Of a DNA stretch of 64,000 nt, positions 47,279 to 56,504 are shown piece by piece; position 1 is the stretch's first letter, and the number at the start of each line of letters is the position of its first letter. Source of the DNA: Treponema phagedenis (GTDB lineage: Bacteria > Spirochaetota > Spirochaetia > Treponematales > Treponemataceae); contig NZ_CP042818.1 of assembly GCF_008153345.1 (NCBI RefSeq), positions 1,550,001 to 1,614,000 of the forward strand, read 5' to 3'. The notes below the pieces were generated by a model. It saw nothing but the letters and a program-made list of their open reading frames with translations, made no database searches and was not told where the DNA came from. The translations under genes were made by a program, and so were the position numbers.

Positions 47279-49380
47279 AACGGCATTTTTCAATTACACC
47301 GAGAATTATAGCTCACTTCGGGGAAGATTTGATAAAAAATGAAAGTATTGCAATTCTTGAATTGGTAAAGAATTCTTATGATGCATGTGCTTCAAAATGC
47401 AAAGTTGAATTTACTTCCGAAAATAAAATGATAAAAAAAATTGTTATTTCCGATGACGGAACGGGTATGAATGCGGACACCATACAAAATGTTTGGTTAG
47501 TGATAGGTACGGATCATAAAAAAACGACAAAAAAAAACGAATGCGGGCGCTACCCGTTAGGTGAAAAAGGCATAGGTAGATTAGGCGTACATAAACTTGG
47601 CAAAAAAATAAAACTTTTTTCAAAAACAGCTAAAAATAAAGAAGTTGAATTGTTCATTGATTGGACGGAATTGGAGCATGCCAAACAAATTGAAGACTTC
47701 GGTATCGAGGTAACTGAAAATGAAATTCCGAAATATTATCCAAACGGGAAAACCGGGACAAAAATTATTATTGAAGACTTAAAATCACAATGGGATAGAA
47801 GACAAATACGGGAAGTGTACCGAAATTTATTATCCTTGAATAGCCCTTTCGCTAATAATAGCGATTCTTTTGATGTCGATATTTATAGTAATGAAAATAT
47901 TTTTGAAGGTTTGCCAAAATTTGAAGATATTATAGAAAACGGTGGATTATATTTTGGCAGCTGTACACTCAAAGGCAAAAAAGTTCGAGAATTTAAATAC
48001 GAGTTTCGTCCTTGGAGTACATTGGATAAACTTGAAGGAAGAAAAGTGCTTATATCCGATTTGTCGGAAGAAGACTTATGTATTAAAGGGTTGAAAGAAC
48101 TTGAAGACAAAAAAAGACCGGTTGAATATAATATTGATTTGGATGAACTTCAAATCGGAGAGATTAAATTTGACATAATTATTTTTGAAAAAGATGCGGC
48201 TATTTTTAATTTTGTAAATACGGAAAAGAAAAGTATAAATGATTATTTAAGTGAAAATGGAGGAATACGAGTATATCGAGATAATGTTCGAGTCTATGAT
48301 TACGGAGAGCGAGATAACGATTGGCTCGGCATTGACTTAAAAAGAGTGCATCGAGTCGGCGGAAATATCAGTAATAATATCGTTCTTGGTTCGGTAAGAT
48401 TAAATAGACGCGACAGTATCGGATTAAGAGAAAAAACAAATAGGGAAGGATTTATTGAAGATGAATGTTATAACGCATTTGTAGATGCAATAAACTATGT
48501 TTTGAATATATTTGTAAGAGAGCGAAATGTTGATAAAACGCATTTAACGACATTATATAAAACACATAAAGTTATTGAACCCGTACTTTCCGATTTAGGT
48601 GAAGTTATTAATCTGGTTGAAGAGAAAGTTGCCAATGAATTAGACAAAAAAGAAATTTTAAAATATTTATATAGAATAAATGATCAGTATAAAGATGTAA
48701 AAGAAACTCTTATAAAAAGTGCCAATGCGGGACTAAATTTAAGTGTTGTTATCCATGAAATCGACAAACTGACAGCTGCGCTCCTCGGCTGTGCCAAACG
48801 CGGAGATAATAATAAAATAATCGAACTTTCTTTACGATTGGAAAAAATAGTGCGCGGCTATACTGCAATGATTAGAAAATCTGCAATAAAAGAGACTGAA
48901 TTAGCAGATATTGTAAATATTGCACTTGAAAATTATGAGTTCCGGTTTTCAGATCATTTAATAAGCGTGCATCATAATTCCGACAATTGTAAACTGATGG
49001 CATTTTTAGCAAAAGCCGAAGCTATATCGGTTCTTACTAATTTGTTGGATAATTCCATTTATTGGCTAAGCTATGCAAGAAAAGAAGATAGAAAAATATC
49101 CGTTTATATAACAGGGCAAATTGCTAATTATAATTCCATCATTGTGAGCGATAACGGTCCCGGATTTAATATACCTGCCGATGTCGCCGTACAACCGTTT
49201 ATAACCGGTAAACCTTATAATATTGGTATGGGGCTCGGTTTGCATATTGTCAATGAAATGATGAATGCAATGAAAGGCAAATTATTGTTTTTGGATGAAA
49301 ATGATATTGAATTACCAAAATATATCAAAGATAATCAAATTGATAAAGCAATTATTGCTTTATGTTTTCCGAGAGTCTAA
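47275..49380 (+). CDS. Double GHKL ATPase coupled to a cytosine methyltransferase
   Basis: The 701-residue protein has two GHKL (Hsp90/MutL/histidine kinase fold) modules. N-terminal: N-box ELVKNSYDA (29-37), DDGTGM (60-65), GEKGIGRLG (96-104), like MutL/MORC. C-terminal: TNLLDNSIYWL near 587, SDNGPGF near 624, GMGLGLHIV near 651, like a histidine kinase; the preceding helical part has VVIHEIDKL like a dimerisation helix. MORC/MutL-like ATPases are known partners of bacterial m5C systems. No nuclease partner remains; the region after it is the mobile element. Confidence 0.85.
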   Translation: MKRHFSITPRIIAHFGEDLIKNESIAILELVKNSYDACASKCKVEFTSENKMIKKIVISDDGTGMNADTIQNVWLVIGTDHKKTTKKNECGRYPLGEKGIGRLGVHKLGKKIKLFSKTAKNKEVELFIDWTELEHAKQIEDFGIEVTENEIPKYYPNGKTGTKIIIEDLKSQWDRRQIREVYRNLLSLNSPFANNSDSFDVDIYSNENIFEGLPKFEDIIENGGLYFGSCTLKGKKVREFKYEFRPWSTLDKLEGRKVLISDLSEEDLCIKGLKELEDKKRPVEYNIDLDELQIGEIKFDIIIFEKDAAIFNFVNTEKKSINDYLSENGGIRVYRDNVRVYDYGERDNDWLGIDLKRVHRVGGNISNNIVLGSVRLNRRDSIGLREKTNREGFIEDECYNAFVDAINYVLNIFVRERNVDKTHLTTLYKTHKVIEPVLSDLGEVINLVEEKVANELDKKEILKYLYRINDQYKDVKETLIKSANAGLNLSVVIHEIDKLTAALLGCAKRGDNNKIIELSLRLEKIVRGYTAMIRKSAIKETELADIVNIALENYEFRFSDHLISVHHNSDNCKLMAFLAKAEAISVLTNLLDNSIYWLSYARKEDRKISVYITGQIANYNSIIVSDNGPGFNIPADVAVQPFITGKPYNIGMGLGLHIVNEMMNAMKGKLLFLDENDIELPKYIKDNQIDKAIIALCFPRV

Positions 49381-51197
49381 ATTTGGATGTTCCCGATGAG
49401 ATTATGCAGCGAATCGAAAGCGATATTGAGCAAAGCGAAAAAAAACCTAAAATCAGTATGGGTGGTTTAAATAAAGCACTTATGAGTGTAGCGCCTGAGT
49501 ATAAGAGTAGGATGAGAATTTCTGTTATTTTTGCCTGCATTGGGGAGCTTTTTAGTTTTTCTACTTATTTCTTTAGTGCTTATGCAGCAGGATGGCTTAT
49601 AAAAAATGCCGGGGGTAATCCGGTCAGCTTTCATGCACTATTGAAATATGCTTTTTTTGCAATAGGATCACTGCTCCTTTACTTTATATTTACAGGATTT
49701 AGCACAACCATTTCACATAAAACCTCATTTTCCATACTTGCAAAACTTAGACGGACTTTGTTTGAAAAATTAAAGGTAATTCCAATGGGGTACTTGGTGG
49801 ATAATTCTGTAGGTAAAATTAAGGTAATTATCATGGATCGAGTAGCAGATATGGAAGACTGGGTAGCCCATTTGATGCCTGAACTACCTAGCAGGCTTTT
49901 GCATCCGATACTTTGCACAGTTATTTTGTTTTATTTAGATTGGCGCATAGGATTATCAATATTTGTGCCGCTACCAATTGTTTTTGTCGGGATGATTACA
50001 ATGATGTATAAATACCGTAGTAGAATGGCGGTGTGGTTATCAAGTTATGCAAATGTTGCCGACAGAAGTGCTGAGTATGTTCGTGGAATCCCTGTAATCA
50101 AAGCATTTGCACAAGACAAAGTTTCGTATGGTAAATTTGCAGATGCGGTAAAATTCTACCATTTTTCAACGATGAAATGGTGGAAGCAAAGTTGGTTTGG
50201 CAAAGCACTGATGACGGCAGCAATGATGACACCACAGATAGTGAGCTTGCCTTTAGCTTTCTATTTATATGGGAATGGGCAAATAGGCATTGAAACATTG
50301 CTTTTATCACTTATTCTGCCAATTGCTATTCTTCCGCAGGCTTTTGCAATCATGATGAGTTTTGAACTTTTTCAGATGGCTTCTAATACTTGGGTATCCA
50401 TACAAGAATTGCTTGATATGCCTGCCCAAAAACGTCCTGATGCAGAAAATAAAGTTACTATAGATAGGGGCAAGGGAATAAAATTTGATAATGTAAGTTT
50501 TTCTTATCATGACGGAACTGAGGTATTGCATAATATTTCTTTTGAAACAAGCCCCGGAGAAGTGACTGCACTTGTCGGACCTTCAGGTGGCGGAAAATCT
50601 ACAATTGCAAAGCTTTTGGCAGGCTTTTGGGATCAGTCATCGGGTAAAATTTCCATTGGTAATGTGGATACAAAGAATATTTCATTTAAGCAGCTTGCTG
50701 AAGAGATTTCTTTTGTTTCACAAGATAACTTTCTTTTTGATGTAAGCCTTAGAGATAATATTCGTCTTGGAAAGCCTAATGCATCCGAAGATGAAATTAT
50801 TGCGGCAGCAAAAGCTGCTCATTGTCATGATTTTATTACGGCACTTCCTAATGGGTATGATACCAAAGCAGGAGAAGCAGGAGGAGCAATGTCAGGCGGT
50901 GAAAGACAACGGATAACCCTTGCAAGAGCAATTTTGAAACCTGCATCAACCATTATTTTGGATGAGGCGACAGCTTATGCCGATCCTGAAAATGAAGCTC
51001 TCATCCAAGAAGCAATATCGAATCTAGTAAAGGGGAAAAATCTTGTGATGGTTGCTCATAGGTTAAATACAATCAAGCAGGCACACCAAATAATTCTAAT
51101 CGATAAAGGTCAAATTATAGCCAAGGGTAAACATGAAGAACTGATGGAAGAGCCACTTTATGCAAGCCTGTGGAAACAATATTTAGGGGAGGAATAA
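49362..51197 (+). CDS. ABC transporter permease-ATPase, first of a pair
   Basis: The protein core is an ABC exporter/importer half with six membrane helices and a C-terminal ATPase: Walker A GPSGGGKST near residue 407, signature MSGGERQR near 509, ILDEA Walker B. Firmicutes relatives of the YbtP/IrtA-like type begin at about MGGLNKAL (ATG 49457) or earlier. The first 30 codons from ATG 49362 (LNLDVPDEIMQRIESDIE) look unlike the family and overlap the end of the GHKL gene, so the annotated start may be a fusion of a lost gene with the transporter. Confidence 0.85.
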   Translation: MFSESLNLDVPDEIMQRIESDIEQSEKKPKISMGGLNKALMSVAPEYKSRMRISVIFACIGELFSFSTYFFSAYAAGWLIKNAGGNPVSFHALLKYAFFAIGSLLLYFIFTGFSTTISHKTSFSILAKLRRTLFEKLKVIPMGYLVDNSVGKIKVIIMDRVADMEDWVAHLMPELPSRLLHPILCTVILFYLDWRIGLSIFVPLPIVFVGMITMMYKYRSRMAVWLSSYANVADRSAEYVRGIPVIKAFAQDKVSYGKFADAVKFYHFSTMKWWKQSWFGKALMTAAMMTPQIVSLPLAFYLYGNGQIGIETLLLSLILPIAILPQAFAIMMSFELFQMASNTWVSIQELLDMPAQKRPDAENKVTIDRGKGIKFDNVSFSYHDGTEVLHNISFETSPGEVTALVGPSGGGKSTIAKLLAGFWDQSSGKISIGNVDTKNISFKQLAEEISFVSQDNFLFDVSLRDNIRLGKPNASEDEIIAAAKAAHCHDFITALPNGYDTKAGEAGGAMSGGERQRITLARAILKPASTIILDEATAYADPENEALIQEAISNLVKGKNLVMVAHRLNTIKQAHQIILIDKGQIIAKGKHEELMEEPLYASLWKQYLGEE

Positions 51198-51200
51198 GAC

Positions 51201-52937
51201 ATGGAGTTTATAAGATTATCATTCAAACTGGCAGGACAGTATAAAAATCGTCTTAAGGCAGGAATGTTTCTTATTTTTCTGCAAAATGCTTCAATGCTGT
51301 TTGGATTTTTCGCTCTCTTTCTTGCATTCGGTTGGATGAATGAAACTACATGGGAGCATATTTGGACAATTTTCGGAGTGCTTTTTGCTTCCTTTCTTTT
51401 TAATTTTTTGACAGGCTGGGCGAAAAGCGGTCTTAGTGATGGTGTTTTCTTTGGCATTTTCAAGGACTACAGACTTGCAGTTGGCGAAAAACTTAAAAAG
51501 GCGCCTATGGGATATTTTGCAGAACAAAGTCTATCAAGAATTATGGCGGCATTTACCAATGTTATGAAGAGTCTTGAAAATTACTCTGCAATGAGTATCG
51601 ACTTTGCTGTTTCAGGCATTTCAATATCCTTTTTCCTGTTGGTTGGGATGTTCGGTGTAAATACTAAAATTGGATTTTTAACTTTAAGTTGTTTAATACT
51701 TATTTGGCTATGCGTGTCTCTTATGATTAATCAAGCAAAAAAAGAGATTGCACGTGAACATGCAGCTATTACAAAGGTCGGTGATGCGTTAGTTGACAGC
51801 ATTAGCGGGATTCCTGTGCTTCGGAGTTTTCCCTTTGCAGATGAAGGTGTTGTTGAAGAAATTCATTCTAAATTGAATAATGCTTCTGAGGAGCTTAGAC
51901 TTTCTCAAGTGCATTTTGAAATTGTCTTTGTTATTTATGCGAGAATTTTTTCTACTATCATTAATCTTTCGAGTCTGCTTGTTACATTATTTTCTTGTTA
52001 TCTTTATACGAAAGGGGAAGTTTTATTACCACAAGCGCTCACTGTTTCGGCTGCCGGCTTTATGATTTTCGGCGGTTTAAAACAACTTGAAAATGCAGCC
52101 ATCCTCATGGTTAAGAATCCCGCCAATATGCAATATTTGGATGAGGTTTTAGATATTCCTGAAATAAGTGACGGGACTTTGGAAGTTATGGAAAATCAGG
52201 ATATCGTCTTTGATAAGGTGAGCTTTAGTTACGACAAAGGGAATCCTGTTTTAAAAGAGCTTTCATTTACTATTCCACAAGGGTCAAAGACAGCTATCGT
52301 AGGACCGTCAGGATCCGGAAAAACGACAATAATCAATTTGATCTCTCGTTTTTATGATGTTGACAGTGGTGAAATAAGATTAGGAAATAAGGATATACGA
52401 GATTATAAAGTAGAAAGTTTACTGAAAAATCTTTCACTTGTTTTCCAAAATGTTTATCTTTTTCAAGATACTATAGAGAATAATATTCGCTTTGCAAATC
52501 CTAAGGCAAGTCATGAAGAAGTAGTGGAAGCTGCTAAAAAAGCTCGTTGCCATAATTTTATTATGGAACTTCCTGATGGCTATAACACCATGGTAGGTGA
52601 GGGTGGCAGCTCTCTTTCCGGTGGTGAAAAACAACGAATTTCTATTGCTAGAGCATTACTTAAAAATGCACCTATTATTCTTTTGGATGAAGCGACCAGC
52701 TCCGTTGATCCTGAAAATGAATATGAGATTTTGGCAGCGATTGAGGAATTGTCCAAAGGACACACTGTAGTTTCGATAGCTCACAGACTTTCAACTGTGA
52801 AAAAAGCCGATCAGATACTAGTGATTGATGACGGTAAATTGGTTCAAGAAGGCAAACATAACGATTTGATAAATAGAGAAGGAATTTATTCAGCATTTAT
52901 CAAGGCAAGAGAGCGAGCTGCAAGCTGGAGATTGTAA
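51201..52937 (+). CDS. ABC transporter permease-ATPase, second of a pair
   Basis: At 578 residues this is the partner half: six helices, Walker A GPSGSGKTT near 373, signature LSGGEKQR near 478, LLDEATSS Walker B. It starts three bases after the first half, so the two form a heterodimer, of the YbtPQ/IrtAB-like family that handles siderophores, peptides or drugs. Substrate unknown. A perfect terminator follows. Confidence 0.88.
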   Translation: MEFIRLSFKLAGQYKNRLKAGMFLIFLQNASMLFGFFALFLAFGWMNETTWEHIWTIFGVLFASFLFNFLTGWAKSGLSDGVFFGIFKDYRLAVGEKLKKAPMGYFAEQSLSRIMAAFTNVMKSLENYSAMSIDFAVSGISISFFLLVGMFGVNTKIGFLTLSCLILIWLCVSLMINQAKKEIAREHAAITKVGDALVDSISGIPVLRSFPFADEGVVEEIHSKLNNASEELRLSQVHFEIVFVIYARIFSTIINLSSLLVTLFSCYLYTKGEVLLPQALTVSAAGFMIFGGLKQLENAAILMVKNPANMQYLDEVLDIPEISDGTLEVMENQDIVFDKVSFSYDKGNPVLKELSFTIPQGSKTAIVGPSGSGKTTIINLISRFYDVDSGEIRLGNKDIRDYKVESLLKNLSLVFQNVYLFQDTIENNIRFANPKASHEEVVEAAKKARCHNFIMELPDGYNTMVGEGGSSLSGGEKQRISIARALLKNAPIILLDEATSSVDPENEYEILAAIEELSKGHTVVSIAHRLSTVKKADQILVIDDGKLVQEGKHNDLINREGIYSAFIKARERAASWRL

Positions 52938-53011
52938 AAAAAGCAAACGATTCAAAGCAACCGACATTTAAGAATTAAAAAGCTTTGTAAAGCACATATA
53001 GACAAATTTTG

Positions 53012-53048
53012 AAGCGACTAAGAATAAAATAACTTAGTCGCTTTTTTA
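53012..53048 (+). terminator. Terminator of the ABC operon
   Basis: The arms AAGCGACTAAG and CTTAGTCGCTT are perfect reverse complements with a 9-10 base loop and are followed by a T run. Confidence 0.85.
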
Positions 53049-53309
53049 TCGTGATTTTTAAATTATAAAAAACAAAATTAATGGAAAACCGAAAAATTTT
53101 ATCAAATAAATTAAAAAATTCGGTAACCAAGGGGGGGGCAATCTGTCCTTATGTAAAGTGAAGGGAAGTTTGACTTCCTGTATTTTATTGATGATAGTGA
53201 AGATTGCCTATTTCAAATGAAAAGAATACAAAGAAAAGTCCCTTTCACATAATTGTTCCTTGACAACTGAATAGACCAAAGGTAGGACTTTATCTACTTG
53301 TGGAGGATT

Positions 53310-53357
53310 ATGACTTACGCCATGACCTTTCTGCTGAAAGAAATTTTGGTTTTATGA
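53310..53357 (+). CDS. 15-residue leader-like peptide
   Basis: A strong GTGGAGG site precedes ATG 53310, which encodes MTYAMTFLLKEILVL and stops. The short hydrophobic peptide with a strong start resembles a regulatory leader. It lies in the otherwise gene-free stretch 53049-53607, which also holds a run of eight G near 53133, several small direct repeats and no other gene I can see. It may regulate the downstream small gene and recombinase. Confidence 0.45.
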   Translation: MTYAMTFLLKEILVL

Positions 53358-53607
53358 ATACTGAGTAAATCAAGGAAACAAGAAAGCGAGCGATAAATAA
53401 GAATACATAAAAACAGATGTGGCAACCTGTTCGATGAAACAAGTAGTGATAATGATACTTCAATAGTTTAAGCCGGCTCGTCTGGAATAAGAGGCGGAGG
53501 TGAGATTCCTATGTTGCTGCCAAGCACCTACCAAAGTCGTTAAATTTAAAATATAGAAGAAAACATATTTTGATTATAGAAAGTTTCTAAAGGAAGGAGG
53601 GGTGTCT

Positions 53608-53769
53608 GTGGATAGTGACTGGAATGGACTGGCTGATTTAATTGCAAATCTGATTACAAAATATGCTGGTGTTTTAGATTTAGATAATCTGCCCGATCCA
53701 ACGCCAGTAAAAAACCAAGAGATGAAAAATAGTTTTGACATGGCAAAAACACAAATTGAGGCGGACTAA
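53608..53769 (+). CDS. 53-residue acidic protein before the recombinase
   Basis: A GTG start after AAGGAGGGG opens 53 codons: an acidic protein (WNGLADLIANLITKYAGVLDLDNLPDPTP). I do not recognise it, but it is typical for such elements to carry a small gene immediately before a large serine recombinase. 97 bases separate it from the recombinase. Confidence 0.6.
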   Translation: MDSDWNGLADLIANLITKYAGVLDLDNLPDPTPVKNQEMKNSFDMAKTQIEAD

Positions 53770-53866
53770 TAAAAGTGTTATAATATACTTGAAATGATAG
53801 TCCAAACTTAAATTCAAAAATCCTAAACTATATATGATATAGAAAAGTTATATTGAGGTTAATGCT

Positions 53867-55639
53867 ATGTCAAAAGAAAAAATAAAAGTATACCTCTATA
53901 CACGAGTATCTACGTCAATACAGATAGAGGGGTATTCGTTAGAGGCACAAAAATCACAAATGAAGGCCTTTGCTATTTACAACGATTACGAAATTGTCGG
54001 AGAGTATGAAGATGCCGGAAAGTCTGGCAAATCTATTGAAGGTAGAATACAGTTCAATCGAATGATGGAAAATATAAAATCTGGAAAAGATGGAGTGTCT
54101 TTTGTTCTTGTGTTTAAGTTATCAAGATTTGCAAGAAATGCCGCTGATGTTCTTTCTACACTTCAGATAATGCAGGATTATGGAGTGAATCTTATCTGCG
54201 TTGAAGATGGCATTGATTCATCTAAAGATGCCGGGAAACTAATGATTTCTGTTTTATCAGCTGTGGCTGAAATAGAAAGAGAAAACATCCGTATTCAAAC
54301 AATGGAAGGTCGCATTCAAAAAGCAAGGGAAGGAAAATGGAATGGTGGCTTTGCTCCGTATGGATATAAACTTGAAGATGGCAAGCTGTTTATAAATGAG
54401 GAAGAGGCAGTTGCCATAAGAACGATTTTCGACCAGTATGTAAATACTACGATAGGAGCCAATGGGATATCTAAATACTTAGAGAATCATGGAATTAGAA
54501 AAATCCCAAGACAGAATGGTAAGAATCCTTTGTTTGATGCAGGTCTTATAAGAAAGATATTAAAGAATCCTGTATATAATGGGAAAATAGCATTTGGAAG
54601 AAGAACTTTAGAAAAAGTTCACGGTACAAGAAATGAATATAAGCAGGTTGAACAAGATGAGTATCTCATATCTGAAGGGATACATGAAGCTATAGTTTCC
54701 GATGAAGTTTGGCAAGCTGCTCAGGTTAAGCTAAAATCTCAAGCAAAGAAATATGAGCATGTGAATAAAGGAAAAGATACACGCACACACTTGCTTTCTG
54801 GAATTGTAAAATGCCCGATATGTGGAGTGGGAATGTTTGGAAACAAGTGTATCAAGAAAAAGAAAGATGGCACAAAGTATAAAGATTTTTATTACTATGG
54901 TTGTAAACATAGGCAGATGATAAGAGGTCATAAGTGTACTTTCAGTAAGCAAATTAGAGAAGAATTGTTAGATGAAGCTGTTGCAGAGGTGATTGCCAAG
55001 ATTGTAAGTAATCCGAAATTTGCTTCTATGATGCAAGAAAAAATCAACATGAAGGTGGACACCTCTGAAATAGAAAATGAAATAGATAATTACCAAAAGG
55101 AATTGAGAAAGAGTCATTCTACAAAGTTTAAGCTAATTGAGGAAATAGATAATTTAGATGTTGAAGATAAGCATTATAAGAGAAGAAAGCAGGATTTAGA
55201 TGATAGACTTTATCGTATGTATGACAAAATAGATGAATTAGAATCATCACTAATTGATGCGAAAGCAAAGAAACAAACCATTGAAGCTGAAAAGCTTACA
55301 GGAGATAACATATATAAGGTTCTTATTTATTTTGATAAACTCTACAAGGTAATGAATGATGTAGAGCGTAGGCAGTTAATTTCAGCTTTGATTTCTGAAA
55401 TTCAAGTTTATGAAGAAAAACAACCTAATGGACAATGGCTAAAATCAATTACTTTCAAGCTTCCAATTATAGACGATGACTTGAATATAAGTTTGGACAA
55501 TGATGAACAAGTTGAATGGCTGCCTTTACCTGATTTTTCTTTTGAAATCTTTTATAGGCATTTGCTCTTTTATATTCATTCGTCTTTTTCAGTTCCTCTT
55601 TGGCATCACGAAATTCAAGCTTCGATTTTCGCTTCCTGA
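53867..55639 (+). CDS. Large serine recombinase (TnpX-like), C-terminus altered
   Basis: The 590 codons encode a resolvase catalytic domain with the serine motif TRVSTS (Ser15), the Recombinase domain and a zinc ribbon (CPICGVGMF...YGCKHRQMIRGHKC, about residues 318-363), then a coiled coil. It normally excises and integrates the element by strand exchange at short sites. The last part (about 55520-55639) reads antisense into the peptidase gene and the usual tail is missing, so a junction truncated it. The catalytic and DNA-binding parts are intact, and it may still be active. Confidence 0.82.
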   Translation: MSKEKIKVYLYTRVSTSIQIEGYSLEAQKSQMKAFAIYNDYEIVGEYEDAGKSGKSIEGRIQFNRMMENIKSGKDGVSFVLVFKLSRFARNAADVLSTLQIMQDYGVNLICVEDGIDSSKDAGKLMISVLSAVAEIERENIRIQTMEGRIQKAREGKWNGGFAPYGYKLEDGKLFINEEEAVAIRTIFDQYVNTTIGANGISKYLENHGIRKIPRQNGKNPLFDAGLIRKILKNPVYNGKIAFGRRTLEKVHGTRNEYKQVEQDEYLISEGIHEAIVSDEVWQAAQVKLKSQAKKYEHVNKGKDTRTHLLSGIVKCPICGVGMFGNKCIKKKKDGTKYKDFYYYGCKHRQMIRGHKCTFSKQIREELLDEAVAEVIAKIVSNPKFASMMQEKINMKVDTSEIENEIDNYQKELRKSHSTKFKLIEEIDNLDVEDKHYKRRKQDLDDRLYRMYDKIDELESSLIDAKAKKQTIEAEKLTGDNIYKVLIYFDKLYKVMNDVERRQLISALISEIQVYEEKQPNGQWLKSITFKLPIIDDDLNISLDNDEQVEWLPLPDFSFEIFYRHLLFYIHSSFSVPLWHHEIQASIFAS

Positions 55640-56501
55640 TTTTATAATCCTTATTTGTAAGATCGTATCCTTTCTTCGCCTTTTTCTTATCAGAATATTT
55701 CTTTATGCCATGAATGAGTTTAGAGCTTGCGTCCGCCATCTTTTCTCCTGCTTCCACCCCTTTATTTTCATCACTTCCATGAGAAAGATAATCCCTTACG
55801 GTTTCACTTCCTTTGGCAAGTCCTGAAAGGGCAGATACCTTTACCATATCTTTCTTTAGCTTTTTCCTCTGCTCTTTAGAAAGGCTACTATGAACTTTTT
55901 CGCTTGCAGCATCTTTTCCAGTCTTTTTACCTTCAGATTTATTTTCCTTTGACACATCTTCTTTTTTTCTTGTATAAAGGCTTTCGGTGTAGTTTTTCCT
56001 CTTATACTTTCTCTTTTTAGCCTCATAACTTTTAGAGGAACTTCCAAAAAACTCATCTTTTTTATGGAGATTATCATCCACATCATAGGTCGATTCAAAG
56101 TAGTCGCTGTCCCTAAAGTCATTATCGTATCTGTCTATAATCCCGTCATTATCAAGGTCTTTTCCTAAGGGATCATAGATTTTTCCATCCTTTACCTCCG
56201 TAATATAATCAGATCTTCCTGTTTCACTTACAGCAGCTACACTATCCTTATCAGAAGCTCTATATCTTGCGTTTCTCTTGGATGTTCCATAAGCCTTTTC
56301 ATTATCAGCACTTACCTTGTTTATTTTCTTATGAACCTTGTCCTGAAATCTGTCTTTGTCATGGACGATTTTTCCTCTGTAATCATCGTTATGCTTTAGC
56401 TTACTTTCTTCAGATGTAGTGAATGTTTCACTATGGATCATTTCTCTTTCAAGACTTGCCTTATGCCTTTCCCTAAAATCTTTTTTCAGCTTTTTCCCCA
56501 T
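55520..56501 (-). pseudogene. NlpC/P60-type conjugation peptidase, N-terminal part only
   Basis: The gene begins 3 bases after virB4 ends and encodes an extremely basic, low-complexity N-terminal region (about 327 residues: RKKLKKDMVKVSALSGLAKGSETV near 212), as in the CD1107-like cell-wall hydrolases of Tn1549/CTn. The membrane helix and C-terminal NlpC/P60 or lysozyme domain are missing: the frame runs on to 55467 in sequence antisense to the recombinase. Truncated by the 55.5 kb junction. Confidence 0.62.
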
Positions 56502-56504
56502 AGG

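Noticed and set aside
53126-53600. Structured region before the recombinase considered as a group II intron or riboswitch
   Set aside because: No domain V-like motif, reverse transcriptase or known aptamer pattern can be recognised.
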